64,000 nucleotides of DNA, taken from assembly GCF_002025255.2 (NCBI RefSeq), contig NZ_CP054587.1, forward strand, positions 1,364,001 to 1,428,000. The letters run 5' to 3'. How positions within the stretch are numbered: position 1 is the first letter of the stretch; every line of letters begins with the position of its first letter. Source of the stretch: Halolamina sp. CBA1230. Lineage in GTDB: Archaea; Halobacteriota; Halobacteria; Halobacteriales; Haloferacaceae. The notes under the pieces are model-generated. The model made no database searches. It worked only from the letters and a program-made list of their open reading frames with translations, and had not been told where the DNA came from. Positions 28,523 through 36,265 of the stretch are shown one piece after another. The position numbers and the translations under genes were made by a program.

Positions 28523-28843
28523 AGCATGACCACTTGTGACCGCAGGGTGCCGGGCACGAGGCCCGGTTATCAGAAATCAGAGATTTCTGATTGGCAGACG
28601 AGAATCGAAGATTCTCGTCGACGGCACAGCATGGACTCCCCACCCCTCCCCCCGCGCTCGCCACGTTGGCGAGCGCGAGGCGTCCACCGCCACCGCACCG
28701 CCGCGGCTGTCGGCGCGTGACGTGAGTGCCTCCGTGCACGAACGAGCGCGCGAGGGACGAGTGACTGAGCGGTAGCGAAGGAACGAGTCGGCTGGGGAGG
28801 TCTGAGGGCTGTGCGGGGCGGTGCGGTCACAAGTGGTCATGCT
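28523..28843 (+). repeat. Dispersed hairpin element, copy 1
   Basis: Bounded by a perfect 22-bp terminal inverted repeat (28523-28544 and 28822-28843; core ACCACTTGTGACCGC). Inside are three hairpins, each with a 3-nt loop: 28569-28591 (TCAGAAATC stem, loop AGA), 28597-28619 (ACGAGAATC stem, loop GAA) and 28653-28677 (CGCGCTCGCCA stem, loop CGT). A second copy lies inverted at 60817-61120. No transposase is encoded, so it is MITE-like or a structured non-coding element. Confidence 0.75.
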
Positions 28844-28854
28844 CGCTCCGCGGT

Positions 28855-28932
28855 GACGTTCGCGGTCGCGGTAGCGAGGTCGAACACGCAGTCGACGTTC
28901 GCGGTCGCAGTAGCCACGTCGAAGCCAACCGT
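28855..28932. repeat. 39-bp tandem repeat flanking the hairpin element
   Basis: Two consecutive 39-bp units both begin GACGTTCGCGGTCGC and continue with a similar GTAGC...GTCGAA core. Comparable ~39-bp units lie on the other side of the element (28455-28522) and next to copy 2. Confidence 0.6.
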
Positions 28933-29003
28933 AGTCGAAAACGCTCCCCACACCCGAGAAATACATCCCTCGGCCAGGAACAGAAACGAAGAAACTCCTC
29001 CCG

Positions 29004-30152
29004 CTACTCCTCGCCCAGCAGATCGTTCGCTTCGCGCTCACTATCCCCCTGTCCCATCGCCGCCTCCACCAACAGATGCCCGCCGATGGCCGCGGGGCTG
29101 ATCACCGTATCCGCGCCCGCCCGCTTCAGCTTGCTCACGTTCTCCCGCTGGGTCACGCCGACCGCGATGTGGATGTCGGGGTTGAGCTGGCGCGCCGTCA
29201 GGATCGAGAGCGCGTCCTCGGCGTCGCTGTTCGTGGCGGCGATGACGGCCCGCGCGCGGTCGATGCCGGCGTCCTCCAGCGGCTCCTCGTCGCTGGGGTC
29301 GGCCGTCAGCACGCGCACGTCGCGGTTCGCCAGCCGCCGGGTCGCCGCCTCGTCCTCGGTGATGACGACGAACTGCGCCTGGGCTTCGAGTTCTTCGAGG
29401 ATCGGTTCCGTCAGGTCGCCGTAGCCGAGAACCAGCACGTGGTTCTCGAGCGTGTCGAGTTGTTGTTCGGTCATGCGTCCGAGTGCGGCGGAGAGGCGGG
29501 CCTCGATCATCGGCGTCAGTACGACACCGAGCGCGACCGCGAAGGAGGCCACCGAGAGCAGGATCGCCGACATGGCGAACAGCCGCGCCTGCTCGGTCTG
29601 GGCGTAGATGTCGCCGTACCCCACGGTGCTACCGGTGACGAGCGTGTAGTAGAACGCGTCGGTGAGGCTGTCGGCGCCGTGGAACTCGTCCCGCAGCGCG
29701 TAGGTGCCCGTGGTGCCGTACACCTGCGCGGCCACCAGCGAGCCGATCGCGGCGATCTGGGTGGTCGACAGATCGAGTTCGTTGTCGAACGTCCGGCGGT
29801 TGAGCAGCACCACCGGGAGCGCGAGCAGCGACAGCACGACCAGCGGGTAGGAGTAGCTGCTCGCCTGCAGCAACCCCTGGACGGCCGTGACCGGCAGCAT
29901 CAACACCGTCAGGTACCAGCCGACGCGGTAGCGGTTCCGGAGCATGAACGCCCCGGCCAGTGTGAGAAACCCCGTCAGCGCGCCCGTAAAGCCGACCGTC
30001 TGCTGCACGATCGGCGGGACGAACTCAGCCAGCGGGCCGCCGACCGTCGTCGTCGAGATGTTGATGATCCCCGTCGCGACCGACAGCGCGGCGACGGCGA
30101 ACGTCAACAGGATCGACGCGCGAACGCCCACCCAGTCACGGTCCCACTGCAT
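29004..30152 (-). CDS. Potassium channel with TrkA-N (RCK) domain
   Basis: 382 residues. Five to six hydrophobic spans, then the pore region FYYTLVTGSTVGYGDIYAQ with selectivity filter TVGYGD, a final TM helix (FAMSAILLSVASFAVALGVVLTP) and a cytosolic TrkA-N/RCK domain (HVLVLGYGDLTEPILEELE ... VLTADPSDEEPLEDAGIDRARAVIAATN). Gates K+ flow in response to a ligand such as NAD(H), nucleotide or ions. It lies divergent from two membrane TrkA_C genes, forming a K+-handling cluster. Confidence 0.92.
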   Translation of the reverse strand: MQWDRDWVGVRASILLTFAVAALSVATGIINISTTTVGGPLAEFVPPIVQQTVGFTGALTGFLTLAGAFMLRNRYRVGWYLTVLMLPVTAVQGLLQASSYSYPLVVLSLLALPVVLLNRRTFDNELDLSTTQIAAIGSLVAAQVYGTTGTYALRDEFHGADSLTDAFYYTLVTGSTVGYGDIYAQTEQARLFAMSAILLSVASFAVALGVVLTPMIEARLSAALGRMTEQQLDTLENHVLVLGYGDLTEPILEELEAQAQFVVITEDEAATRRLANRDVRVLTADPSDEEPLEDAGIDRARAVIAATNSDAEDALSILTARQLNPDIHIAVGVTQRENVSKLKRAGADTVISPAAIGGHLLVEAAMGQGDSEREANDLLGEE

Positions 30153-30176
30153 ACACGTCCGGGGACGGGCGGCGGC

Positions 30177-30185
30177 GTTAAAACC
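30177..30185 (-). promoter_or_regulatory. TATA-like box of the K+ channel gene
   Basis: Minus-strand GGTTTTAAC lies 25-33 bases before the ATG at 30152, within the 89-bp region shared with the divergent TrkA_C genes. Confidence 0.5.
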
Positions 30186-30241
30186 TCGGTCGATCGGCCG
30201 CCGCCGGTACGTCTATGTCCCCGCCGGCGTTTCCTCGGTGT

Positions 30242-31456
30242 ATGAGTTCGTTCCCGCTCCAGATCCTGCTCGGGGTGTATCTCGGGCTGGTGACGGGGAT
30301 CGTCCCCGCGCTGGTGTCGTGGGGGCTAGGGTTCACGTTCAAGTACTTCACCAACGTCACCATCCCCGGGTTCGGGACGGTCGTGCTCGCGCTCGCGATC
30401 GCTGGGGTCAACGGCGGCCTGCTCGCGCTCAACGACCGCGCGATCGTCGGCAGCACCAACGGCGTCGCCATCCTCGTCGCCATCGTCGTCGTGCTGATGC
30501 TGTCGATGTACGCCCACGCGAAGGGCGACCAGATGGGCGCGGCGACGCCGAAACGGCTCACGCTGAAGAAGCTGACCGACCGCACGCTATCGGCGGACGT
30601 GGTGGAGTTCGTCGGCAGCCGCGGCCAGGTGAAGCTGAAGATCACTGGCGAGGTGGGCGACCTCGAAGGCTACCCGCCGCTGCCGGCCGAACTCCGGACG
30701 CGGATCCGCGAAGCCGAGGTCGCACTCCCCGCGGATCTCCCCATCTCCGAACTCGAACACCGCGCCGAGGACCGCCTCCGAACGGAGTTCGACCTCGCGG
30801 ACGCGTCGGTCCGGATCGACGAGCGCGGCCACGCCACCGTCGCCGCCGCGCCGCCGACCGCGGGCCTCTCCAAGCGCGTCCCCAACGGGCGCCGGGCGGT
30901 GTCGCTGACGACGCTCGTGCCGACGGGGCTGGCCGCCGGCGACGAGGTCCACCTCCGCACCGCCGAGAGCGAGTACGAGGGGACGGTCGTCAGCGTCCGC
31001 CCCGAGAAGGAAGCCGGGGCGAAGCCGGCAGTGACCGACGGCGGGACCGACGTCGCGCCACCGTCACCGCCCGCCGCCAAGACCGCCGCGGGTGGGCGCG
31101 ACCGCGTGACCGTCGCCGTGAGCCGCGACGCCTCGCGGGCGCTCGTGGCCCAGGACGTGACCGGGCTGACGGTGCAGTCCCGCGGCGAGCGCGAGGAGTT
31201 CGAACTGCTGGCGCTGCTACGGCGCTCGGGGAAGCGGCTCCGGCGGGTGACAGTGACGGAGGGGGGCCCGCTCGACGGCAACGGGCTGGGCGAGGTCGGC
31301 GTCCGCTCGACGTACGGCGTGGCCGTCCTCGCGGCACGGAGTGACGGGAGCTGGACGGTCGTCCCCGGCAGCGAGTACGTCCCGAAAGCCGGCCAAGAGC
31401 TGTTCGTCGTCGGCACGCCGACGGATCTCGACGCGTTCGCGGGGGTGGCAGCGTGA
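30242..31456 (+). CDS. Membrane protein with TrkA_C (RCK_C) domain
   Basis: 404 residues. N-terminus MSSFPLQILLGVYLGLVTGIVPALVSW starts two or three membrane spans, followed by a long acidic cytosolic region. The last ~75 residues (RRVTVTEGGPLDGNGLGEVGVRSTYGVAVLAARSDGSW... GQELFVVGTPTDLDAF) are a TrkA_C-type ligand-binding domain. A K+-transport regulator role is inferred from the domain and from the divergent K+ channel. Its TGA overlaps the GTG of the next, paralogous gene. Confidence 0.82.
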   Translation: MSSFPLQILLGVYLGLVTGIVPALVSWGLGFTFKYFTNVTIPGFGTVVLALAIAGVNGGLLALNDRAIVGSTNGVAILVAIVVVLMLSMYAHAKGDQMGAATPKRLTLKKLTDRTLSADVVEFVGSRGQVKLKITGEVGDLEGYPPLPAELRTRIREAEVALPADLPISELEHRAEDRLRTEFDLADASVRIDERGHATVAAAPPTAGLSKRVPNGRRAVSLTTLVPTGLAAGDEVHLRTAESEYEGTVVSVRPEKEAGAKPAVTDGGTDVAPPSPPAAKTAAGGRDRVTVAVSRDASRALVAQDVTGLTVQSRGEREEFELLALLRRSGKRLRRVTVTEGGPLDGNGLGEVGVRSTYGVAVLAARSDGSWTVVPGSEYVPKAGQELFVVGTPTDLDAFAGVAA

Positions 31457-32676
31457 TCCTCCAGATACTGCTCGGCGACGTGGATATCGTCGCGGCGCTG
31501 GGCGGGCTGTTCGGGCTCTCGGTGCTCGCCTTCCTCGTCTCGGGCGCGGTGTCGGCGGGGTATCGCTGGTACTTCCGGGAGCCGATCCCGCCGGGGCTGG
31601 CGGCGCTGTTCGGCGTCGCGACCGTCGCGCTCTACCTCAACACGGTGGGGCTGCTGGGCCGAGTGATCGGCGCCCCCGGCGGCGACCCGTTCGACGCGAC
31701 CGGCGTGGGGATCGACCTGCTCACGCTGCTTTCGGCGTTCGTCGCGACCGTTCCGGGCCGCCGGCTCGGCGACGCGTTCCACTCCGGCGTGCTGACCGCG
31801 GCGGGCGCCCGCGAGGTGAACGCGAGCGTCGGCCGCGCGCTGCGTGGCGTCGCCCGGCTCTCGGCGGTCGAACTCCCCGCCGCCGACGAGATCAAGGACA
31901 TGCAGAGCTACGACCCCGTCCCGACGGCGGTCAAGGAGGAGCTGGGCGGGAAGACGCTGCTGTTCCCCCGCAACACGACGGCGACGCTCCGAGATCGGCT
32001 GACGACCCGGCTGAAGGAGGACTACAACGTCGGCTACGTCGACGCCGAACTCGCCGACGACGGGACGGTGACGTATCTCGCACTGGGCTCCCGGCTGGCG
32101 GGGATCGGCCCCACGCTCGGTCCGGGCACCTGCGCCGTCGCCGTCGAGGCCGACCCCGCAACCGACGCCAGCCCGGGCGACATCGTGCAGGTGTGGACGA
32201 CGCCCGATCCGCCCGCGGAGCCGTCGGAGAACGGCGAACCGGTCGAAAACACGGTCGAGACGGTCGAGTCCGACGACGCCGAAGCACCACGCCGCGTGAC
32301 GACCGCGGAGCTGCGCGCGACAGCGGGTGAGACGGTGACGCTCGTCGTCGACGAGAACGACGCGGCGGCGCTGTCGCCAGAGGAGCGCTACCGGCTGGTG
32401 ACGCTGCCCGTGGCGGCCCGGGCCGACCAGGAGTTCGCGTCGCTGCTTCGCACGGCCGACGAGACGCTCGGCGTCGTCGAGGTCCCCGAGGGGAGCCCGC
32501 TCGTCGGCGGCACGGTCGGCGACCTCGACACCACGATCGTCGCGATCAGGGGCGAGTCGGGCGCGCTCGACGCGCTGCCGACCCGCGAGCGCGCGCTCGA
32601 CGCCGGCGACTCGGTGTACGCGATCGGCCGACCGGACGTGCTGCGCGGGCTGGAAGAGCGAGCCCGCGGCGAGTGA
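31453..32676 (+). CDS. Membrane protein with TrkA_C domain (paralogue of preceding gene)
   Basis: 407 residues, GTG start overlapping the upstream stop (GTGA), so the pair is coupled. Three or four N-terminal spans (ILQILLGDVDIVAALGGLFGLSVLAFLVSG ...), a cytosolic acidic middle, and a C-terminal TrkA_C-like domain (GVVEVPEGSPLVGGTVGDLDTTIVAIRGE ... DSVYAIGRPDVLRGLEE). Similar layout to its neighbour indicates an old duplication. The last 69 bp are copied again at 33496-33564. Confidence 0.82.
   Translation: MILQILLGDVDIVAALGGLFGLSVLAFLVSGAVSAGYRWYFREPIPPGLAALFGVATVALYLNTVGLLGRVIGAPGGDPFDATGVGIDLLTLLSAFVATVPGRRLGDAFHSGVLTAAGAREVNASVGRALRGVARLSAVELPAADEIKDMQSYDPVPTAVKEELGGKTLLFPRNTTATLRDRLTTRLKEDYNVGYVDAELADDGTVTYLALGSRLAGIGPTLGPGTCAVAVEADPATDASPGDIVQVWTTPDPPAEPSENGEPVENTVETVESDDAEAPRRVTTAELRATAGETVTLVVDENDAAALSPEERYRLVTLPVAARADQEFASLLRTADETLGVVEVPEGSPLVGGTVGDLDTTIVAIRGESGALDALPTRERALDAGDSVYAIGRPDVLRGLEERARGE
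32608..32676 (+). repeat. Direct repeat A: 3' end of the TrkA_C gene
   Basis: 69 bp ending with the stop codon of the TrkA_C gene. It matches 33496-33564 at 66 of 69 positions. Confidence 0.85.
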
Positions 32677-33495
32677 GCACACCGACTGACCGAGTGCGGG
32701 GTTCGATGCCTACGTCCTGAAACTACTGGTGTGCTCGTGGAGACGTGCGCAATCGGCGAACCGTTGGGCGGTGAAGATTGTCGAACGGCGACGGTGGCGA
32801 GTTCCACACCACCGATGAATCAGCGTCCTCGCCCGTGCGACATAATCATATCCGGATTGACCCCCGATATCGGCTGTCGCGCCCGCTCCCGGGTGCGTCG
32901 TGGATTTCATAATCGGATTTCGGCCCCGCAAGAGGTGTTCCCGTGGAATACGGTAGATGCATTCACACTGAGTTCGCTCGGCGCTGGCCCAGACAGCGAG
33001 TGCGCGGCGACGAGACGCCTCGGAACCGTCGAATTTGGTCAAATCAGGCTGACCGTCGACGGACGTCACGAAGGCGAATCGCCCGACTGAAACCGATTAT
33101 GAAGAATTTTCGCGCCGGTTTCCGGGGTATCGTTGCCTACGACGATGGCGTCGACGCCGCCGAAGCGGCGTCTCGACCGTGATTTCGCCGGTTCATCGGT
33201 TTGGCGACGCCCAGTCTACCTCCGGTTTTGCCCACAGTACAGGGGCTACTTGCGGGGATCTGGCCCGATTATGATGGCGCCACAGACCTGAAGCGACGGG
33301 GCGAGAATTTCATAATCGGTTCCAGTCTATCGGTTCGATGGGTGGAAATCCGAGTATGGGTTTCATCTGCAGATTGCCCCGTGTGACTGCCTCCAGAGGG
33401 ACTCGATCTGCGGGAGCCCCCATCGGCCACGGATACCGACGGTTCATCCTGGGTAGGCGTCGACTCACAGACGCGCTCGATACATTCCCGTCCAA
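32677..33495. other. AT-richer block between duplicated gene ends
   Basis: About 820 bp with no convincing gene and visibly lower GC than the neighbours. It has several short motifs around TTCATAATCGG in both orientations (near 32911, 33091, 33267 and 33308) and a hairpin GACGCCGC-CGAA-GCGGCGTC at 33153-33172. Short ORFs on either strand lack haloarchaeal codon bias. It looks like the eroded remains of an inserted element. Confidence 0.6.
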
Positions 33496-33564
33496 GACTC
33501 GATGTACGCGATCGGCCGACCGGACGTGCTGTGCGGGCTGGAGGAGCGAGCCCGCGGCGAGTGA
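33496..33564 (+). repeat. Direct repeat B: extra copy of the TrkA_C gene 3' end
   Basis: Matches 32608-32676 except for three substitutions, including the stop codon. No upstream part of the gene is present here, so it is a fragment, not a gene. Confidence 0.85.
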
Positions 33565-33663
33565 AGGGAGGTTGGGTAGTCCGATCGGTCGTCGACCGCT
33601 GGCCGGTCGGGACACGGTGGCTCGTCCCGAGAGCGCCGCTCCCGGGGCGAGCGTGTAGCGCCC

Positions 33664-34452
33664 TCACTCCCGGAGGGCCGTCGCCTCCCGCCACATCGTC
33701 CGGAACTGGCGTTCGAACTCGTCGACGACGGCGCCGTCGGTCACGCCGAGCACGCCGATACGGTCCGCAGCGTCTCGGGGGTGCGGGAGGTCGATCGTCG
33801 TGACCGCGCCGTCGACCACGTCGAAGGAGAGCGAGAGCTCCGGCAGCGTCCGGATCGCGGTCGTCGCCTCGTGGCGCTCGGCGAGCTCGACGGTCGAGTC
33901 GGGAAGCGACTCGGCGACCCGTTCGCTCAGGAGGAGTTCGACGTCGAGGTCCGCCCCGGCACCCTCGAAGAAGGCGTTCACCTCCCGTTCGAGCCGGTCC
34001 CACGACGCTGCCTCGTAGGGCGGGCCGACGACCGCGTGGACGGACTCCGTCGCGGTCCGGGCGTGCTCGTGGAGGGCGGTCTCCATCTCCGCGCCCCCGA
34101 GGCTGCCGAGCCAGACGCTCCCGTCGGTGGGGGCGGCCGGAAGGTGACTCGACCTGACCGACTCCGCGGCGTCGAGGTAGCGCGCCCACGCCCGCTCGAG
34201 GCCGACGTAGCGCTCGGCGAGCAGCGTCTCGACGGCGCTCTCCGGGTCGATCGCGGCGTACCGCGTCGGTTCCGTCGACTGTGTGGAGACGAGTCGGCGG
34301 TTCTCGAGACCGTTGAGCACGTCGTAGATCCGTCCGCGCGGCACGTCGCTGGCCTCGGCGAGTTCGGCCGCGGTCGCGGCGCCGGTCGCGAGCAGCGTCC
34401 GGTACACCGTCTCCTCGTAGCTGGAGAGCCCCAGTTCGTCGAGTTCGGTCAT
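33664..34452 (-). CDS. TrmB family transcriptional regulator
   Basis: 262 residues. N-terminal winged HTH: LDELGLSSYEETVYRTLLATGAATAAELAEASDVPRGRIYDVLNGL. A coiled-coil linker and a C-terminal effector-binding or PLD-like region (DLDVELLLSERVAESL) follow. TrmB proteins sense sugars or other small molecules. It faces away from an SMR pump gene with ~155 bp between, so it is a candidate regulator of that pump. Confidence 0.9.
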   Translation of the reverse strand: MTELDELGLSSYEETVYRTLLATGAATAAELAEASDVPRGRIYDVLNGLENRRLVSTQSTEPTRYAAIDPESAVETLLAERYVGLERAWARYLDAAESVRSSHLPAAPTDGSVWLGSLGGAEMETALHEHARTATESVHAVVGPPYEAASWDRLEREVNAFFEGAGADLDVELLLSERVAESLPDSTVELAERHEATTAIRTLPELSLSFDVVDGAVTTIDLPHPRDAADRIGVLGVTDGAVVDEFERQFRTMWREATALRE

Positions 34453-34607
34453 CGGTCGGGGGGTCGGCCCGAGCGCCCGTGAATCCGCCGGGACGCACGC
34501 GGCCGGCTCGTGACGTTACCGTCGCGAGTAGTCGAGTGTGATGCAATCCACTGCAAGAGACAGGCGGTTTGAGAACGGTCATACCCGGTGTCGCAGTAGC
34601 GACGGCC

Positions 34608-34940
34608 ATGAACCCGTACCTACTACTCGCGGTGGCGATCCTCTCCGAACTGCTCGGAACGACGGCGCTCGAGCTCTCGGAGGGGTTCTCCCGGCCGCTG
34701 CCGAGCCTCGGCGTCGTCGTCGGCTACGGACTGGCGTTCTACCTCCTCTCGCTCACGCTGGAGGAGCTCCCCGTCGGCGCCGTCTACACGACGTGGGCAG
34801 CACTCGGCATCGTCGGCGTGGCGTCGATCGGCGTCGTCGCCTTCGACGAGCCGATCGATCTCGCGGGGGTCGTCGGAATGGGACTCGTCCTCTGTGGCGT
34901 CTACGTCGTGAACGTCATCTCCGAGATGTCGGTCCACTGA
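34608..34940 (+). CDS. Small multidrug resistance (SMR) family transporter
   Basis: 110 residues, four TM helices: MNPYLLLAVAILSELLGTTALELS with the essential membrane Glu in TM1 (SELLGT, equivalent to Glu14 of EmrE), then VVVGYGLAFYLLSLTLEELPVGAVYTTWAALGIVGVA and a final TM. Only one SMR gene is present, so it should work as a homodimer. Substrates may be quaternary ammonium compounds or guanidinium. Start 34608 is chosen because it begins TM1 directly. Confidence 0.92.
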   Translation: MNPYLLLAVAILSELLGTTALELSEGFSRPLPSLGVVVGYGLAFYLLSLTLEELPVGAVYTTWAALGIVGVASIGVVAFDEPIDLAGVVGMGLVLCGVYVVNVISEMSVH

Positions 34941-35012
34941 TCGCTCGCGCGTCGGGGCCGTCGCTGTCGGGTACCCGCAACGCCTTTCTCCGCCCGCCGC
35001 CGACCGCCGGGC

Positions 35013-35276
35013 ATGCAGTGGAAGCTCTTCGCTGATCTCGCCGAGGCGGCCGGCGATCGCACCGTCGAGGTCGACGTCGAGGACGACGCGACCGTCGGCG
35101 ACGCGCTCGAATCGCTGCTGGCCGCGAAGCCGGCCCTCCGGGAGCGGGCGCTGACCGACGACGGCGAGCTCCGCGGGGACGTGAACCTCCTCAAGAACGG
35201 CGAGAGCGTCGACGCGGGTGCGAGTGTCCAGGCGGGCGACGAGCTCGCGCTGTTCCCGCCGGTCAGTGGCGGGTAG
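35013..35276 (+). CDS. Ubiquitin-like small archaeal modifier protein (SAMP/MoaD family)
   Basis: 87-residue beta-grasp protein ending in PPVSGG. The terminal Gly-Gly is the site adenylated by the E1-like UbaA and then used for protein conjugation or for sulfur transfer to molybdopterin and tRNA. It begins MQWKLFADLAEAAGDRTVEV, like SAMP1/MoaD. It stands alone; no E1-like or moaE gene is in the window. Confidence 0.92.
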   Translation: MQWKLFADLAEAAGDRTVEVDVEDDATVGDALESLLAAKPALRERALTDDGELRGDVNLLKNGESVDAGASVQAGDELALFPPVSGG

Positions 35277-35562
35277 GCTGCGGCCCCGGGATCGCAGGGA
35301 GAAGGTTCCTAGAACGCTTCTTCCGACCTGTCGAGCGAGATTGTCGATGTGGTCACGACGATCGTACCCGTCGTCGGACGGCGATAGCACCGCGCTGTGC
35401 CCTCGCGTGGTCCGTTCCTGACTCATGGACCCTCCGGTCACCCGCCCCGCCGACACAGGCGAGACGTGAACCGATTGGCCCGACCGGCGCCATCAGCCGT
35501 ACGCCCCCTGTCGGCGGCGAACCCGGGGTTTCAACTCAACTCCCCACGACGCGCCGGCCGAG

Positions 35563-35847
35563 ATGGCGACGGCGACGCTGATCGCGGTCTGGATCCTCGC
35601 GCTGGGGACGCTCGGCGTCGGCGCCGTGCTGGCGTTCCGGGTCGAGCGAGCGCTCGCGCTCCAGGAACGGTTCGCGGAGTGGATCAGCTGGGTCCCGCCT
35701 TCGGAGAACCCGGCGTACTACGACGACACCCGCGAGTACCGGGAGTGGACGTTCCGGTTCGGCGGCGCCGTCCTGCTCGTCGTCGGCTGCCTGCTGCTCG
35801 CAGTGGCAGTGTACGGCACGGTGTTCGTCGAGTCGTTCCCGGCCTGA
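35563..35847 (+). CDS. Small membrane protein, 94 aa
   Basis: Two predicted membrane spans (ATLIAVWILALGTLGVGAVLAF and FRFGGAVLLVVGCLLLAVAVYGT) with an acidic loop between them (PPSENPAYYDDTREYREW). The codon pattern is haloarchaeal. No family recognised. Confidence 0.7.
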   Translation: MATATLIAVWILALGTLGVGAVLAFRVERALALQERFAEWISWVPPSENPAYYDDTREYREWTFRFGGAVLLVVGCLLLAVAVYGTVFVESFPA

Positions 35848-36020
35848 GCGACGCTCGATCGGCGACGAGGTGATCGCCGAGCCGTCTCACTCCTCGTGTG
35901 TCGGGTGTCGTGACGATACCCATGTTGTGTGCCCCAGTTCGTCACCTGATCGACACGGAACTGTCTCGGACATCTCGGCGCCGGACAGGTCACTTCCGTC
36001 TGGGCGTGGTACTTGCACGT

Positions 36021-36248
36021 ATGGTCGACGTCCCGGACGAGGAGACCGCGGCCGAGATCGCGGAGCGCTACGCGGAGGCGGAGTGTACCGGCCAGTTCGG
36101 CACGGTCACCGACGTCGGGAAGCAGGACGCCGAGTGGGTCGTCGCGTTCGAGACCCACACGTTCTCGGAGACGTACACCCATCGCGTCCGGATCACCGAG
36201 CGCGTGGGGAACGTGATCGCCCACGAGCGGTCGAGCCGGTTCGAGTAA
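36021..36248 (+). CDS. Hypothetical acidic protein, 75 aa
   Basis: MVDVPDEETAAEIAERYAEAECTGQFG..., one N-terminal helix followed by strands (GTVTDVGKQDAEWVVAFETHTFSETYTHRVRIT). The start at 36021 is chosen over 35898 because the extra segment is Arg/Ser-rich and unlike haloarchaeal proteins. A conserved small haloarchaeal protein by look; function unknown. Confidence 0.65.
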   Translation: MVDVPDEETAAEIAERYAEAECTGQFGTVTDVGKQDAEWVVAFETHTFSETYTHRVRITERVGNVIAHERSSRFE

Positions 36249-36265
36249 CGGCGAAGAAGCGCGGC

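Larger units (their letters stand above)
28405..29003. other. Repeat-rich intergenic region
   Basis: 599 bp without a supported gene. It contains ~39-bp degenerate tandem repeats (28455-28522 and 28855-28932) flanking a 321-bp element with terminal inverted repeats and three hairpins. Short ORFs across it are side products of the repeats. Confidence 0.7.

Noticed and set aside
28536-28775. 79-codon ORF in the dispersed element whose peptide matches an ORF in copy 2 (RNQRFLIGRRESKIL-like)
   Set aside because: The shared peptide follows from the conserved hairpin DNA. The frame is not kept through the variable middle of the element and composition is Arg-rich, unlike haloarchaeal proteins.
28455-28932. 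Possible CRISPR array
   Set aside because: Units are only two or three per side, degenerate over their full length, and lack unique spacers between identical repeats; no cas genes nearby.
32731-33090. 119-codon ORF in the AT-richer block
   Set aside because: No domain, overlapping ORFs on the other strand of equal quality, and codon use unlike neighbours; treated as chance or relic.
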